DNA of 64,000 bases from NCBI GenBank assembly GCA_030765045.1, contig CM060962.1, positions 96,427,912-96,491,911 on the forward strand, read 5' to 3'. Position numbers and translations under genes: made by a program. Under the pieces are notes generated by a model. It ran no database searches, was not told the origin of the DNA, and saw only the letters and a program-made list of their open reading frames with translations. The stretch's first letter is position 1, and every line of letters starts with the position of its first letter. This document shows positions 35,473 to 47,390 of this stretch, piece by piece. Origin of the DNA: Tenodera sinensis. Its lineage: Eukaryota > Arthropoda > Insecta > Mantodea > Mantidae.

Positions 35473-35749
35473 ACTGTCCCAGTGGCTGCGCCATAGCCGA
35501 GTGGTTAGACCATTCGCTTCTCACCAAAGCGGCCCGGGGTCGATCCCAGGCAACCGCATGTGGGATTCGTGGTAGCCGAAGCGGCGCTGGGGTGGGTTTC
35601 CTCCGGGTTCTCCAGTTTCCCCCGCCGTCTCATTCCACCGGTGCTCCATCTTCATTCCATGTATCATCAGTGTCAACGCCTGCGGTGCCCTATGCAGTAA
35701 AAGCGGGCGTTAAACACTACAAAAAGAAGAAAAAAACAAAAACTGTCCC
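35473..35749 (+). mobile_element. SINE-B copy 3 with 8-bp target-site duplication
   Basis: Body 35481-35741, between actgtccc at 35473-35480 and 35742-35749. A box tagccgagtgg and B box gggtcgatccc fit the tRNA-type internal promoter. The middle matches copies 1, 2 and 4. The end (gcggtgccctatgcagtaaa, then ttaaacactacaaaaag) is shared only with copy 4. Body about 260 bp. Confidence 0.92.
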
Positions 35750-36010
35750 GGTGCAACGACGTCAGGCTTTGCCCATGTGGCTGGCAGCTTGCGATCATCT
35801 CGTTTCGCGATTGCTGTATGAAGGTTCGAAGCCTAATAATAACTGATCAAAAGTCCAGAGCCAATGTGTTGCTGTTTCAGACATTGTCATTGTACATTAT
35901 AAGCTACATATACGAAAAAATGGCATTATGTCCACAAACTACACACAATAAAGGAATATTAAGTGCATTAAAATACAGAAGCTCATCAGTAGAATAAAGT
36001 GAGTAACTGT
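35750..36010. other. No gene recognised
   Basis: Short unique-looking spacer before the LTR-like element. Confidence 0.35.
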
Positions 36011-36618
36011 TGTGACGCCGGCTGACGGCAGCGCCAACACAGTAAAGGCTCGGGGCCGGGCAGCCTCACAGCACAGGCGGTAAATGCATCAAAGGTGATC
36101 AAGGTCAGGCTGCCTTGCGCGACTGTTTATGAACACGTGAAAACAGTCAGAGGGGCAACACACTGGTATTTTCGAGATTATTCGCGAAGTGCCCGTCTGC
36201 CGGCGTACTTGTAGACGTTCCAGAAAAGGTGAAGTTCGAGAAAGGTCGGTGTTGCGCCATTCTCACCATATAAGGAGGCGAGACAACGAGAATTGGTAGT
36301 CAGTCAGTCAGTTTTTAGTCTTAGTGTGTATGTGTCAGCTGCGTGTGAACCGTCGCGTCGAAATTAAGATAGCGAAGCAGTTAATGAGTGTTGAGCGTCT
36401 GTATTGTCAGTCAGCATGTTTGAGAGAAGGAGAAAGTGAAGAAAGACAGAAAGGAGGGAGACAATGTTACGAGAAGAAAGAAGCTGTGAGTTGTAACATC
36501 ACGAGAGACTGAAGGCTGGGTTAACTTCGGTAAAAGAGAACTGTGTTTTTGTGTAATCAGGTAGAAGAAAATAAAGCGAGAAAAAGTAGTTGGACTGGAC
36601 TTTTGTCATTTTGTCACA
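36011..36618 (+). mobile_element. Solo-LTR-like element, copy 1
   Basis: It begins tgtgacgccgg and ends ttgtcaca, so the outer six bases (tgtgac/gtcaca) are perfect inverted repeats, as expected for LTRs. Inside are a TATA-like catataagg at about 36268, an initiator-like run agtcagtcagtcag at 36299-36312 and a poly(A)-signal-like aataaag near 36570. No primer-binding site or gag/pol sequence follows, hence solo. A truncated relative is at 61433-62070. I found no target duplication, and a DNA-element 5' region is an alternative. Confidence 0.6.
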
Positions 36619-37101
36619 ATATTTTAGCAACCACTTGGGAGACTTCATGTCAAATATACTTATACTTTCCATTCTGCCTTTTATTGTTAGTTTATAATAG
36701 AATTCCGCAACTTTAATGAAACGTGTCTAATCTGTACGGGTAAGCCGACAATATAGAACATTAATTTGTTCCTATTTCTGGTTGAATATTGTATGTTTCA
36801 GACCCTGTATTATATTGGTATAAATCACAGGGCAGAAATAACAATTTATATACAGTTAGTATTTTTAGTTGAACTAATAAAAGCTTGCAATATTCATTAG
36901 TCTTTTCTCGCTTTATTATTGTGATTACAATTTATAACATAGTATGTGATGGAAAGCAATGCTCTTAGCGTTACGCAAGTGGTTCTCATGTTATTGCAAG
37001 TTGACGATTTGACGCGTGACGTCATTTGCTCTACTGAACTCGCACATCATGTGGTTTTTTAAATGACTAACAAGTTAATACCTACAGTATCTACTTTGAA
37101 A
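36619..37101. other. No gene recognised
   Basis: AT-rich. The part 36985-37060 contains cgtgacgtcat and resembles the flank of the element at 53972 only weakly. Confidence 0.35.
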
Positions 37102-37242
37102 ATGAGTGAACGTGGTATCTGTCCTTATCAATTTGAACCCAAAAAGTGTGATTTTGAAGATTTAAACCATTTAGATAGCGATACCGAGACAGCTGGTGTA
37201 AACACCGAAAACCACGCTGGCTCTATCCATTGGTGTAACTAA
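37102..37242 (+). pseudogene. P2X7-C-terminal-domain-like N-terminal fragment
   Basis: A 46-codon frame opens MSERGICPYQFEP, then has an acidic stretch (DFEDLNHLDSDTE), and stops right after HWCN. Arthropod proteins carrying the P2X purinoceptor 7 intracellular (Zn-binding) domain often start with a PYxFEP motif and an acidic linker before a WCxCGxC motif. Here the frame ends at the WC. The remainder of the domain is not present downstream, so this is a truncated copy or a short first exon. Identification rests on a short motif. Confidence 0.4.
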
Positions 37243-37646
37243 CTCTAAGGGATCTGTACCAATAAATAAGCGTGTGTTGTTCGGACTGCAAATAACTGGT
37301 GCTGCCATGTTTCGAGTAGCTTTAAAGAATGTGAGCCTTGACAACATTGCCAAACCCAGTGATTTGCAGGACTTACATTGCTCGAGCGATATACCAAATA
37401 ATAACAAAGAACTTGTTATTAAGGTATTTCCTTCCGGTTTATTGTCTGATACTTTTTGTGAGTTTCATGTGAATGAATTACGTCAATAATACGGTAATTA
37501 ATTGTTTTAACACATAGCATTATCTCTTTATTGTAACCAGAAATTGTTTTGACTTCATAAAATACATAACTTGAAAAATAAAGGTAGAGATGCCCAAACA
37601 ACTGTGAAGTATTCCTCTGTGGGTTCATTTTCATTTATGGTGAAAC

Positions 37647-37675
37647 TCTTCTTCTTCTTGTTCTTCTTGTTCTTC

Positions 37676-37707
<32 letters not shown>

Positions 37708-37881
37708 CTTCTTCTTCTTCTTCTTCTTCTTCTTCTCCTTCTCCTTCTTCTTCTTCTCTTTCACCTTCTCTTTCTCCTCCTTCTCCTCCTCCTCCTTCTT
37801 CTTCTTCTTCTTCTTCTTCTTCTTTTTCTTTTTCTTCAACTTCTTCTTCGTCTTCGTCTTCTTCTTTTTTCTCTTCTTCTT
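37647..37881 (+). repeat. TTC/TTG trinucleotide array
   Basis: About 235 bp of ttc with a ttg block near the left and ctc variants later. The overlapping 150- and 94-codon frames are repeat artefacts. Confidence 0.95.
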
Positions 37882-38884
37882 ATTTGTTCCTTGTTACTAC
37901 TTCTATCAAGATCTGAAGTATTGGGTTCGTAGAAATTTTCATTCAGCTTATCATGACCTTCCTCGTCATTGCTTGCTTCGTAGATATATAATACAATGTA
38001 CACCAGGTAATTTCAGCAGCTAGTTAACATTGTACTTCTGAATCTCTTTTTCCATCACCTTCTATTCTGAATTCTCGTGCACTATTTTAGCATCATCGCC
38101 TGCGTTCTCAGTCTTATTGCAAGTAAGCACTAACACATAACTGAAATAATGCGTTTGCAATTTCTAGCTTCGTATCGTTCTGTCCTTTGTTGAAGATGGC
38201 GAAGGAGATCAATTGTTTTACTAGAATTTGATATCTGGAGAGCATCTTCATTTTTCCTTATAGTAGGAATAATTCCACGTTTTAATAAAGGCCCTTTGAA
38301 ATTTTCATCTCATAAGCTGCATGTTTAATAACTGTGTCTCTCTGTTCGTAATCTGTGTACGTAAGATGGAAGGAACATAAACAAGTACTCACAACAGGCA
38401 ATATATATATTGAGGTATTTTAATGTTCACAATATTAGTTATTTGTGTAGAACTAAACTGACTCAGTATCACAATCACAAAATACCACCATAAAGTACCC
38501 TGCTCTTGAACTTCAATACCAATAATAACAATCTATGGAAACGTATTAGAGTACACGCAGCAGTAACCAGCTTGTGAAATTCCACGTAGCTGCAGCACGC
38601 GGATGAAGTTGATGACGTATGAGGTGTTTATTATTCCGCTTGCACGGCGACAACGGTATCATGCATTTTAAAAGGAATACCTATGCTTCATTTAGAAAGA
38701 AACATGCTTTTTGTGTTTCGCCCCCCTTTAAGTGTTTGTTTAATATCTAATATGAATATTTACTTTGCTTTACAATACCTATTTCGTGTAGTACTTTGTT
38801 TTTAACTTGAAGCGACGAATACACTTGATATACACTAGCATTTCTTCCGAGCCAGAGTAGTGTTGTACTTCATACGAAAACTGT
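37882..38884. other. No gene recognised
   Basis: AT-rich sequence without identifiable features. Confidence 0.4.
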
Positions 38885-39246
38885 CTTGTCATAGCGGGCG
38901 TGAGCCACGTGCTTGGGCAGTGCTACTGAGCGAGATATAACGCGTGAAGCTCCCATTCGGGAGGTAGTGGGTTCGATACCTGCAGCCGATCCAACTAACC
39001 CATCTTTTTTTCCGAGTCTCCAAGCGAATGCTGGGTAGGTTACTTTCATCGCCTGAATTTCCTCTCCCTCCATTTCACTTTACTGATCATTTCATTCATC
39101 CTTTCATCCGTTTCGTCTTTTTCAGGGAGGAAAGCGTCAGTGGGAGTTCGGGTGCAGCATGGCGGGGAAGAAATACCCTGAGAAACTCCATCCCTGTCAC
39201 GAAAGCCGGACTCCAGATCATGTCCCCACTCAGGCCTTTGAGCCAC
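38885..39246 (+). mobile_element. SINE-A copy 2 (3' truncated)
   Basis: The head has cattcgggaggtagtgggtt and gttcgatacctgc. The body (gcgaatgctgggtaggttac, tccctccatttcac, aaagcgtcagtgggagttcg) and the late block (cacgaaagccgg, aggcctttgagccacg) follow SINE-A copy 1 closely. The final 200 bp of the family are missing. Confidence 0.82.
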
Positions 39247-39350
39247 GTTCGCTCCCACATTCATACTTCCAGACTCTGAGGAATAGGGAATTATTCTGAT
39301 TAATGAAAGGATTCCCAACCCCAGCTGAGAATCGAACCCAAAACACTTGG
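39247..39350 (-). mobile_element. Fragment of another tRNA-derived SINE (minus strand)
   Basis: Minus-strand reading has ttgggttcgattctcagctg, a B-box-like sequence, then ggttgggaatcc and a tail toward 39250. It abuts the broken end of SINE-A copy 2. Only one copy is in the window, so the family is uncertain. Confidence 0.4.
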
Positions 39351-41195
39351 GTTGAAGGAACTATTTTTATTAGTACTCTTAATAATATACATTAGTATCT
39401 ATTTTGCATTCTTAATCTTTTCACACAGTACCTCCTCATGGGTAATACAATGGAAAAAGCGTACCTTTTCAGGCATTTGTAACATTTTAAATAACAGCTT
39501 TCATGTCCCTAATAGACGCTTATTTTCCCCAAGCACTGCTGGAGCATCACATAACGCCACTTTTTCAATCTCCACTTTTTTTATACTGTATCTTTCAATA
39601 CACGGAACAGTTCTTCTACTGCTGTGTGATCCTTAAGGGTTACAAGACTCAAAAACAATTCGTGTGCAGGAAAATTCTCGTTTACACCACAAATGAAGAT
39701 TATTGACTGAGCCTTGTCGTTTATGTCTGTTACCTTATCTAGTGCTTGGGATAGTTTACAAACTCGTCAATTTCATTTTGAATGCCGTTTTAAATTAAAT
39801 TTTTAGCACTTTATACTTGCCAATGTTGGGAGACAAACATCAATTTCGAGAATTAATCTGCTTGGTGGGGACATATTATTTTAGTGGCACCACATACACA
39901 GAATTTTATAAAGCCTGCATCTGTAAAAGGTTTCGTTGCTTTTCCGATTTTCCTAGCTATACCGGGTGGAAGGAACTTATTACATTCCTTCTAATATGTG
40001 CTTCATAGAAGCATTACAAACAAGAATGTCTAGTGGCATTTTGTTCTTTGATCAGCCAATTTCGAAAAATTAAATAGTTAATCTTCCAAATTAGATGCCT
40101 AATTCCACAATAATGTACCAAGATAATAGTTTGTTACTTGTAAGATGTATAGAGTAACTTATTTCTGACATAACTTCGGTAGTAATTATAGGACATCACA
40201 CAGGGTTTCGATATAATTAATCATTTAAGAGAATTGAAGGAATACTCCGAGCAGCTTTTTCAGACGTGACGTAACTCGACAATGTTGCGTTGAGGTTGGT
40301 CAGGGAATTTAACCGGTTTCTAAATTTAAACAGGTCGATCGGTCGGTCGCTTACAGGATAGTGTATTGTTTTGAAAGCTAACGATTCTGATTGGTCTACT
40401 CTCGCACAGTTCACGGCATGCTATTTGTTTACGTTCACGAGACACCACGTTGTGGTGGTTGTTTATGTACTGACCTAGTGAAAGTGACACCCACACAATC
40501 TGCAGTGTTGTCAGCTTGTTTTTGACAAAACTGAGATATCTCCGTAGGAAATGATCAGAGACAGAAACGTAAGGTAAAAAATGTGTTCCAAATAGCGAGA
40601 TCTATCACTGGTTTGAATTAATGTAATGACTTCCCTTCCGCCCGGTATGATAGCTTGCAATCAGCTGTTTTTAAATCATAGTTGGAGTCTGTATATCGCC
40701 ATGTCCGTCACATTTGCTAGGGTTAAGTATCGTAGTGCTGTTTTCCGTTTCTGCCCTAAAATGAAATGACCATAATAATCGACTTCGTGGATTTATGTGC
40801 AACTATAGTTATATAGGAAATCAAATTATGACTATTGCGTTTGTATAGGAAGCCCCTAATAACTTGTATAAGCCAGTATGAAATACCATTACTTTATACA
40901 CTAAGTCAATAATAAATTTATGCAACATCGTATTATGATCTTTGTGACATTTCACATAATGTCGTTGCATATTACTGCTGCTGACACCCATTAATACTTT
41001 GGAAGACAAAAACATTTTATATTCTCGTTTTTGTTACAGAAACTATATTTATCCCCTCGTTCAGTCCTAAATTGAACTTCAGTGGTTTTGAAAACGTTAC
41101 TGTCACGTTAGAACACGTGGTACTCAGATAATGGACTGAACCACCGCTGGTATTGGTACCTAAGCCAGGGGAGGGAGTTCAGCGAGGAGAGGGAT
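39351..41195. other. No gene recognised
   Basis: AT-rich sequence. The frame at 39352-39636 is hydrophobic and Ser/Phe-rich with no recognisable fold or splice context. Confidence 0.4.
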
Positions 41196-41454
41196 GTCGT
41201 GTCCTTTGTAGTGTTTAACACCCGCTTTTACTACAAACGGCACCGCAGGCGGTGACACTGACGATACATGGAATGAAGATGGAGCACCGGTGGAATGAGA
41301 TGGTGGAGGAAACCGGAGAACCCGGAGGAAACCCACCCCAGCGCCGCTTCGTCCACCACAAATCCCACATGCGGTTTTCTGGGATCGCACCCGGGCCGCT
41401 TTGGTGAGAAGCGAATGGTCTAACCACTCGGATACGGTACGGCCCCGTCGTGTC
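41196..41454 (-). mobile_element. SINE-B copy 4 with 8-bp target-site duplication
   Basis: Body 41204-41446, between gtcgtgtc at 41196-41203 and 41447-41454. Closely similar to copy 3 in the opposite orientation, including ccgagtggttagaccattcg, the gcggcgctggggtgggtttc block and the end ttaaacactacaaa. The tail is only a few A residues, so the family does not end in a long poly(A). Confidence 0.92.
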
Positions 41455-41499
41455 GTTACAGCTAAGGCGTTGTCTCCCGGGACCAAAATTAGCGATGAT

Positions 41500-41780
41500 T
41501 GCCCTAAGAGATAGACAAAATCTTACTACAAATCTCGCTAAAACACACAATCTAAGTCAAATACTTTTTTTAGCGGAGATAGTCATTTCTGAGGTGTTCT
41601 CTGTTCTTGGTTTGAAGTTTGAAATACTTATACGTTTCTCAAATAGGAAGTCGTTAGTCTATTCTTAATGTCAATGCCGTTAAAGGAGAATGGGATTTCA
41701 AAGCCGTCACACAAAGACCGATTCCACTATCGCTTAAGCCTACTCTGTTCTTCTATAACCATTGTAGCTACAAAGAAATA
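41500..41780 (+). repeat. R1 3' part
   Basis: Blocks shared with other R1 copies: ctaagagatagacaaaatct, ctaaaacacacaatct, aatgggatttcaaagcc and gtagctacaaag. Confidence 0.65.
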
Positions 41781-41957
41781 TGCAATAAAACCATTTCCAT
41801 AAATGCCTATCTCGATAACATGTAATAGAGGACAGAATAAGGTTTTGTAAGAATAATAAGAGAAAGTAATAATGCTACATAAGACATATAAGATCTTTTT
41901 TATTTCAATTAACTTTTTTGTTTCACACAATTACCCGTAGCTTCTGTTAAATATTAT

Positions 41958-42594
41958 TTTCTTTACGATGAGCCAATGAGTTAATGACAATTTGTGGTGG
42001 TTGACTTTGCACCTCGACCGAAAGGCGGGGCACCACTCGGGAGGATGGATGAGGCGAATGGATCCTAAAGGCGGCCGGAACGTTGCCACGACAGAGCAGA
42101 AGGTAGGATCCCTACATTTTCTCACTTAGAATCACCCCGGTGGAGGCTAGCTTAGCCCGGTTCCTCTCCCACCCCCCTTGGTTTCGTACTTCCACGGGGG
42201 CGCGTGACTCGGAAACCGGCTCCCCTCGCCCCTTGGGCTTGTACCATCAAATAGGGTCCAAGAAACCAGCAGGGTCGCCTTCCAATCCGGGGGACGAGAT
42301 TTCCAGAGCGCATTTGTGCCGCTGCTAGGTTGCTGCCGACGCTCGCTGACACTTCCAACCCTGAAAGGAACCAAACGGGTGAAGGGTGAAATGAAATGGT
42401 TAATGTAACGACATAGAGGGACACGAAATTCGGAGGATATGGAAATCCTGCCCAACATTCGCTTGGCGACCCGGGAAAATATCCGGAAAAACCCATGAGT
42501 CAGAAAGGTCAACCCCAGGGATCGAACCTGCGATCTCCGCAATGTAGATCACAGACGTTACCACCTGAGCAATCCCGCTCGGTTTCTTTACGAT
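41958..42594 (-). mobile_element. SINE-A copy 3, full length with 12-bp target-site duplication
   Basis: Body 41970-42582 (613 bp), framed by tttctttacgat at 41958-41969 and 42583-42594. Minus-strand head gagcgggattgctcaggtgg (A box) and gcaggttcgatccc (B box). Then gcgaatgttgggcagg, catttcatttcac, gaagtgtcagcgagcg, a GC-rich block and the terminal gtcgaggtgcaaagtc. Best-preserved full-length member in the window. Confidence 0.93.
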
Positions 42595-43323
42595 ACTAAT
42601 CTGAACGTTGAAATCTACCATTTACTCTGCAGAATGAGCAAAGTTCCCAGTTCATTTGTTTGTCCTTTATGAGGATCAGATTTCATGTATTACAGGAATT
42701 CTCGGAAAACAAGCAATGCAATGCAAATATGTAGCCAAGATTTGAAATGGCAGAAGATCCGAGTGTGAATAGAGTGGAAGGAACACTGGTGGTTGTCTTA
42801 CGAGTTTAGGAGTGGCTCCACTCTGCAGAATGCCTCATTGACATCACGGAGGTCTTTAAGGCACTGCCGAAGAAAGGTAATTTAGGAGGAGGTGGTGGTG
42901 GGGAAGCTTTCAGCACCGTCAGTATTAAAGACGCACTCTGAAGGTGTCTTCAGTTCGACTGGAAACTTTCACCGCTGTCGCCGATCAAAAAGAGCATGTG
43001 CGGCCATATGAAGAAACTGTTTCTGTTATCCGAGAAGTGAAAACGACAATTTAAATAATTCTCAGCGGATGGTGTAGTTGCACGTTTGAGGCTTTTTCTG
43101 TTATTTCTCACCTCTTTAATGTGACAAAATTTTAAAGCCGCAACTGTCTGCTTAGCTGCTCCTGTGCTATTTAAATAAAGAGCTGCGTTGAACTTTAACC
43201 TCAGTTTTCTCAATTTTTTTCTCGGAATTTTTGATCTTCAAAATGCTCAGTGGACTAAAGTTTACGGCAGCGATGTCTAACCTCTGCGAAAGAGGGGAGG
43301 CTGGATTTATCTCTTACCACAGT
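42595..43323. other. No gene recognised
   Basis: An 87-codon minus-strand frame at 42950-43213 has no motif I know. No repeat identified. Confidence 0.4.
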
Positions 43324-43852
43324 GAACGGGATGGCTCAGGCGGTAACGTCTGCAGCCCGCATTCGGGAGGTTGCTGGTTCGATCCCCTAGCCGTAAACTC
43401 TGACATGGGTTTTTTACGTGGTTTCTCCATGTCCCTTAGGCGAATAGTAAAGTGCAGTAATCTCTTCTCCACGGATTCCTTTCCTTTTATTTCTCATTTA
43501 CCTTCCTTGCCATCTTTCAGGTTTGGTTGGTAGCGTGGTTCGTTCCGGCGAATGCGGACAGATGCATAATTGCTTGCCCAATGGAATCTCTTCCCTGGCC
43601 CTCCCTGGAAGTTGCTCCCGGGGCGCAAGGTTCGCCTCGTCGTCCTCTCTATGGGTGTAGGACGCACTTCGGTTGTGCGCCAGGTGTCAATATCTGTAAC
43701 CGTGAAGGACTTCTATGCTTCTCTGGGCTTCGTTGGCTCCGTTCTCTAGCAAGCCTCACGGTCTCACTTCGTCTCATCCCTTCCCCCTGGGGATGGGTGG
43801 TATGCCGCAATAGATACATGTCGGGATCGCAGTGAGTCGAGGTGTTCCCCTC
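43324..43852 (+). mobile_element. SINE-A copy 6 (subfamily with shorter body)
   Basis: Head gaacgggatggctcaggcgg and ctggttcgatccc. The body then diverges from copies 1-4. The end (ccgcaatagatacatg, gtcgaggtgttcccct) resembles copy 7 (cacaatagatctgcg, gcgaggtgtcccct). A CA microsatellite follows immediately. Confidence 0.8.
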
Positions 43853-43859
43853 CTTTACA

Positions 43860-43887
43860 CACACATACACCACACACATGCACCACC

Positions 43888-43954
<67 letters not shown>
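43860..43954 (+). repeat. CA dinucleotide microsatellite
   Basis: About 29 uninterrupted CA units (43897-43954), preceded by imperfect cac/ccac steps; adjoins the 3' end of the SINE-A copy. Confidence 0.97.
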
Positions 43955-43956
<2 letters not shown>

Positions 43957-44069
43957 ACCTCCTTCCACTGCACGCGGATTTTGCCACTGCTTTGTGTTGC
44001 AGTGGCGGGCTGGTTACATGTACGTTGCCTTTGATTACGAAAGCGCTTTCAAATCTTATAGGATAAACA

Positions 44070-44690
44070 TCTATTCATTAGTAACTTCTTTGCTACAGCT
44101 GACGTTTAAGAAGCCCATGAATATTTGGCGACAAAGTTGAAGTGCATAGCCTTAGGAGGTCCACCAAGTGTTCAGCAAGTACAGTAGGCTTTAAGTAATA
44201 GTTAAATGCTTTAAGAACTGGTTGCTATGCCATGCCTTTGAAATTCCGTTCTGTTTGCAAGGCCAAGAGACAAAAAAGCGAATAGCATATTCCTATTTAA
44301 GAAAAGTATAAGTAATGGCAAATTCAAACAAGTAATAAAGAATATCTCGGAAATGGTTCACTCAAAAGAAAGAATTATTTGACATAAATTGTGCGTTTTA
44401 GCGAGATTCACGTTTTGTATTTAGTAAGCTTTTGTCTGTCTCTTACTATTTACCATTTATGCAAAACATTATCCAGAATGAAGAGGTGTTCTGAGAACGT
44501 TAGTTATGATTTAGAAACTGCCATGGAATCACCTTTTTATGTCCACTGGATACTGAGTGTCTGGTTGTGTTTGTACATAAGCAAGATATGATTCGTCCTA
44601 CGATTGAGGGAGTGGAGTGGGGAATAACGGCTAATTAAGTAAGCGTCTCCAAAGAGAGAAGGTTGGACATCACTGTTTATTAGCTAGAAA
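44070..44690 (-). repeat. R1-related repeat with hAT-like terminus, near complete
   Basis: On the minus strand it begins near cagtgatgtccaaccttc (hAT-like terminus), runs through tggtaaatagtaagagacag, ctaaaacgcacaatttatgt and ttggccttgcaaac, and ends near 44070. It aligns with 12610-12935 at the head and with R1 copies at the tail. Confidence 0.72.
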
Positions 44691-44758
44691 TATTCACGAA
44701 AGCTTCAAGAATTACGTATTTAAATATTGTTTATTAGTTAAAGTTATTAAACAGTTTT

Positions 44759-44857
44759 GTCAGCAACTGGAGGTCTGTGTACCTTTTCCTTGCAGGCATC
44801 TTGCGCAACTGATGGTGCTACATTTCTGTTCTGTACAATGTGTTTCATCTAACGAGT
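44759..44857 (+). repeat. Direct repeat R5, copy 1
   Basis: Roughly 80% identical by eye to 45746-45838: gtcagcaa...gaggtctgtgtacc, ttgc...caact, ttacatttct...tgtac. Flanks SINE-A copy 7. Confidence 0.72.
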
Positions 44858-44923
44858 TTCTTGATGACTGAGTTCACCATAACGCCCAATCGCCTTAGCT
44901 ACAGTGACTTAACCAATTGACTT

Positions 44924-45455
44924 ACCGAGGAAGGTGGCACCGCGGCAGTGTGCGACTCGAATTCGGGAGGTCCCGGGCTTGATCACCGGAGACCGCGCAC
45001 TCTGACTTTTTTGTGGTTTGCTCATGTCACTTAAGCAAATGCTTAGGTGCTTAATTCCATTCCACAGTTTACTTTCCATCATTTTCCTACATTCAATTTC
45101 CTTATCACGCGAGTGGTGCTGGCGGTGCCGAGCTGATGGTGCGGATTCTTGCACATGGTAACGGCTATTCTCCGCGGTAGGTGGCGTTTGGGCGGCCTTG
45201 TCCTCCGTCGGGGGGGGGGGGGTGAGGACGCTTGTATGACACCGGACCCGCGGAGGTGGCTGCTCGTCGGGGCCTGGCACCGGGATGAAGAAATCTCAGC
45301 ACTTGCTAGAGACTCCCGTACGTCTGTGTGGCCCGTCTGACTGTAACCCTGTGGCACCCTGCGACTCCCTCACTTCATCCCTACCTCATTGGGGCGTAAG
45401 CCACAATAGATCTGCGTTGGTCGATGTGCGCGAGGTGTCCCCTTCGTGTGTACCC
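44924..45455 (+). mobile_element. SINE-A copy 7 (subfamily)
   Basis: The head is degenerate (accgaggaaggtggcaccg) with cgggaggtcccgggcttga in the B-box region. A run of 12-13 G lies at about 45210-45222. The end resembles copy 6. Imperfect direct repeats ttaaccaattgactt (44909-44923) and ttaattaattactt (45456-45469) could be an aged target duplication. Confidence 0.72.
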
Positions 45456-45745
45456 TTAATTAATTACTTCTCTTAATATGGAAATTGGCTAGCTGATGCC
45501 TTCTTTTCCTGACAAATATTGTAAATCGTGCGTCTTACTTTATGTGTTAATTTACATGTGGAAATTATTTATTGCAATTATGACTTTATTTTCCCACCAT
45601 TTCTTTATAAATTATTACTCTGAAAAAAAGAAGGTAAAAGAGTTTCGCACACTGGTAAAGCTTGACCTTAGCTTTATTACCATTATACTTCATTATTTCG
45701 TCTTGACTTCTCTTTTTATTTGTTGTACAAGTACCTCAACTATCG

Positions 45746-45838
45746 TCAGCAATTCGAGGTCTGTGTACCATTTCCTTAAAGGTATCTTGCACAACTCATT
45801 GTGTGTTACATTTCTCTTGTGTACTATATATTTCAGAC
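45746..45838 (+). repeat. Direct repeat R5, copy 2
   Basis: Partner of 44759-44857. The two lie about 0.9 kb apart with a SINE between. Confidence 0.72.
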
Positions 45839-46551
45839 TATACGTGCAAAATGCAATAATATAAAAATAAAATAGCTACACACTCATGAAAAATGCCGTA
45901 ATATACTTCACCACGCACAACGATACCAATTGTCGCAACATTACTCTTGGTGGACATCTAGAATGCTAATTAAGTGGGTCAAACTGACTCAAACGGCAGT
46001 TCCAGGTAGAAATAGAAACGCTTAAAAAATTGGATTAATTTTATTTTAAAAAAAAAAATTGTGATCTAAACGCTTGGAAAAATCGATCCAGTCTTAGAAC
46101 GTAACTTGATGCAAACAAAATACTGTGTAATCCTATTCGGAACAGCTGTGAGCAACAGTCTGCTCAGGTGAGCGATACTCTATAGAATTAAACGGAAACT
46201 ACACCCTTATTGAATTTTACTGTTGTTATTATTTACTATTTAAGTTAATCGTGCATATCACTTAAACCAATTCAACTGTTGTACAAGATAACCAAAAATA
46301 AATTCTCTCGATCTCATAACACACATAGAACATTCTGAATATATGTGAAAGTTAGTACAAGGTATTCCATTAACTTCCACGGTTTTAATAGCCTGTTTAA
46401 ATAAGTCACAGTTGGATAGTCCAGCATGGTGTGAAACATTAGCTAGTAACATAATGAGATTCGCATTGAAATTACTAACTTAAGTAAACTTTGCAGTTTT
46501 AAGAAGCATCCAAAGTTATATTATTATAAGCAGCTTGGTAACTAGGTTTAT
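45839..46551. other. No gene recognised
   Basis: AT-rich sequence with no features beyond short A-runs. Confidence 0.4.
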
Positions 46552-46659
46552 CGAGCCGGATGGCTTAGGTGGTAACGTCTGCGTCCGGCGATCTGGAGTT
46601 CATGGATTCGAATTTTTCGGGGGTTTCCAAGGGGTAACCCGGCGAATGTTTGGAAGTTG
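46552..46659 (+). mobile_element. SINE-A copy 8, interrupted by the ATT array
   Basis: Head gagccggatggcttaggtgg and a B-box-like ggattcgaatttt are followed by gggggtttcc...cggcgaatgtttgg. This is the first ~105 bp of the family, which then runs directly into the ATT array. Confidence 0.8.
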
Positions 46660-47319
<660 letters not shown>

Positions 47320-47390
47320 GCTATTTTTAATAATTTCTTCTAAATATCTTTAAAATATTAACTGTTTATTTATTCATTAAACAAATATGT

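Noticed and set aside
35482..35556. A tRNA gene (Leu/Ser-like) at the head of SINE-B copy 3
   Set aside because: A and B boxes are present but the acceptor stem does not pair and the sequence is the head of a repeated SINE with target duplications.
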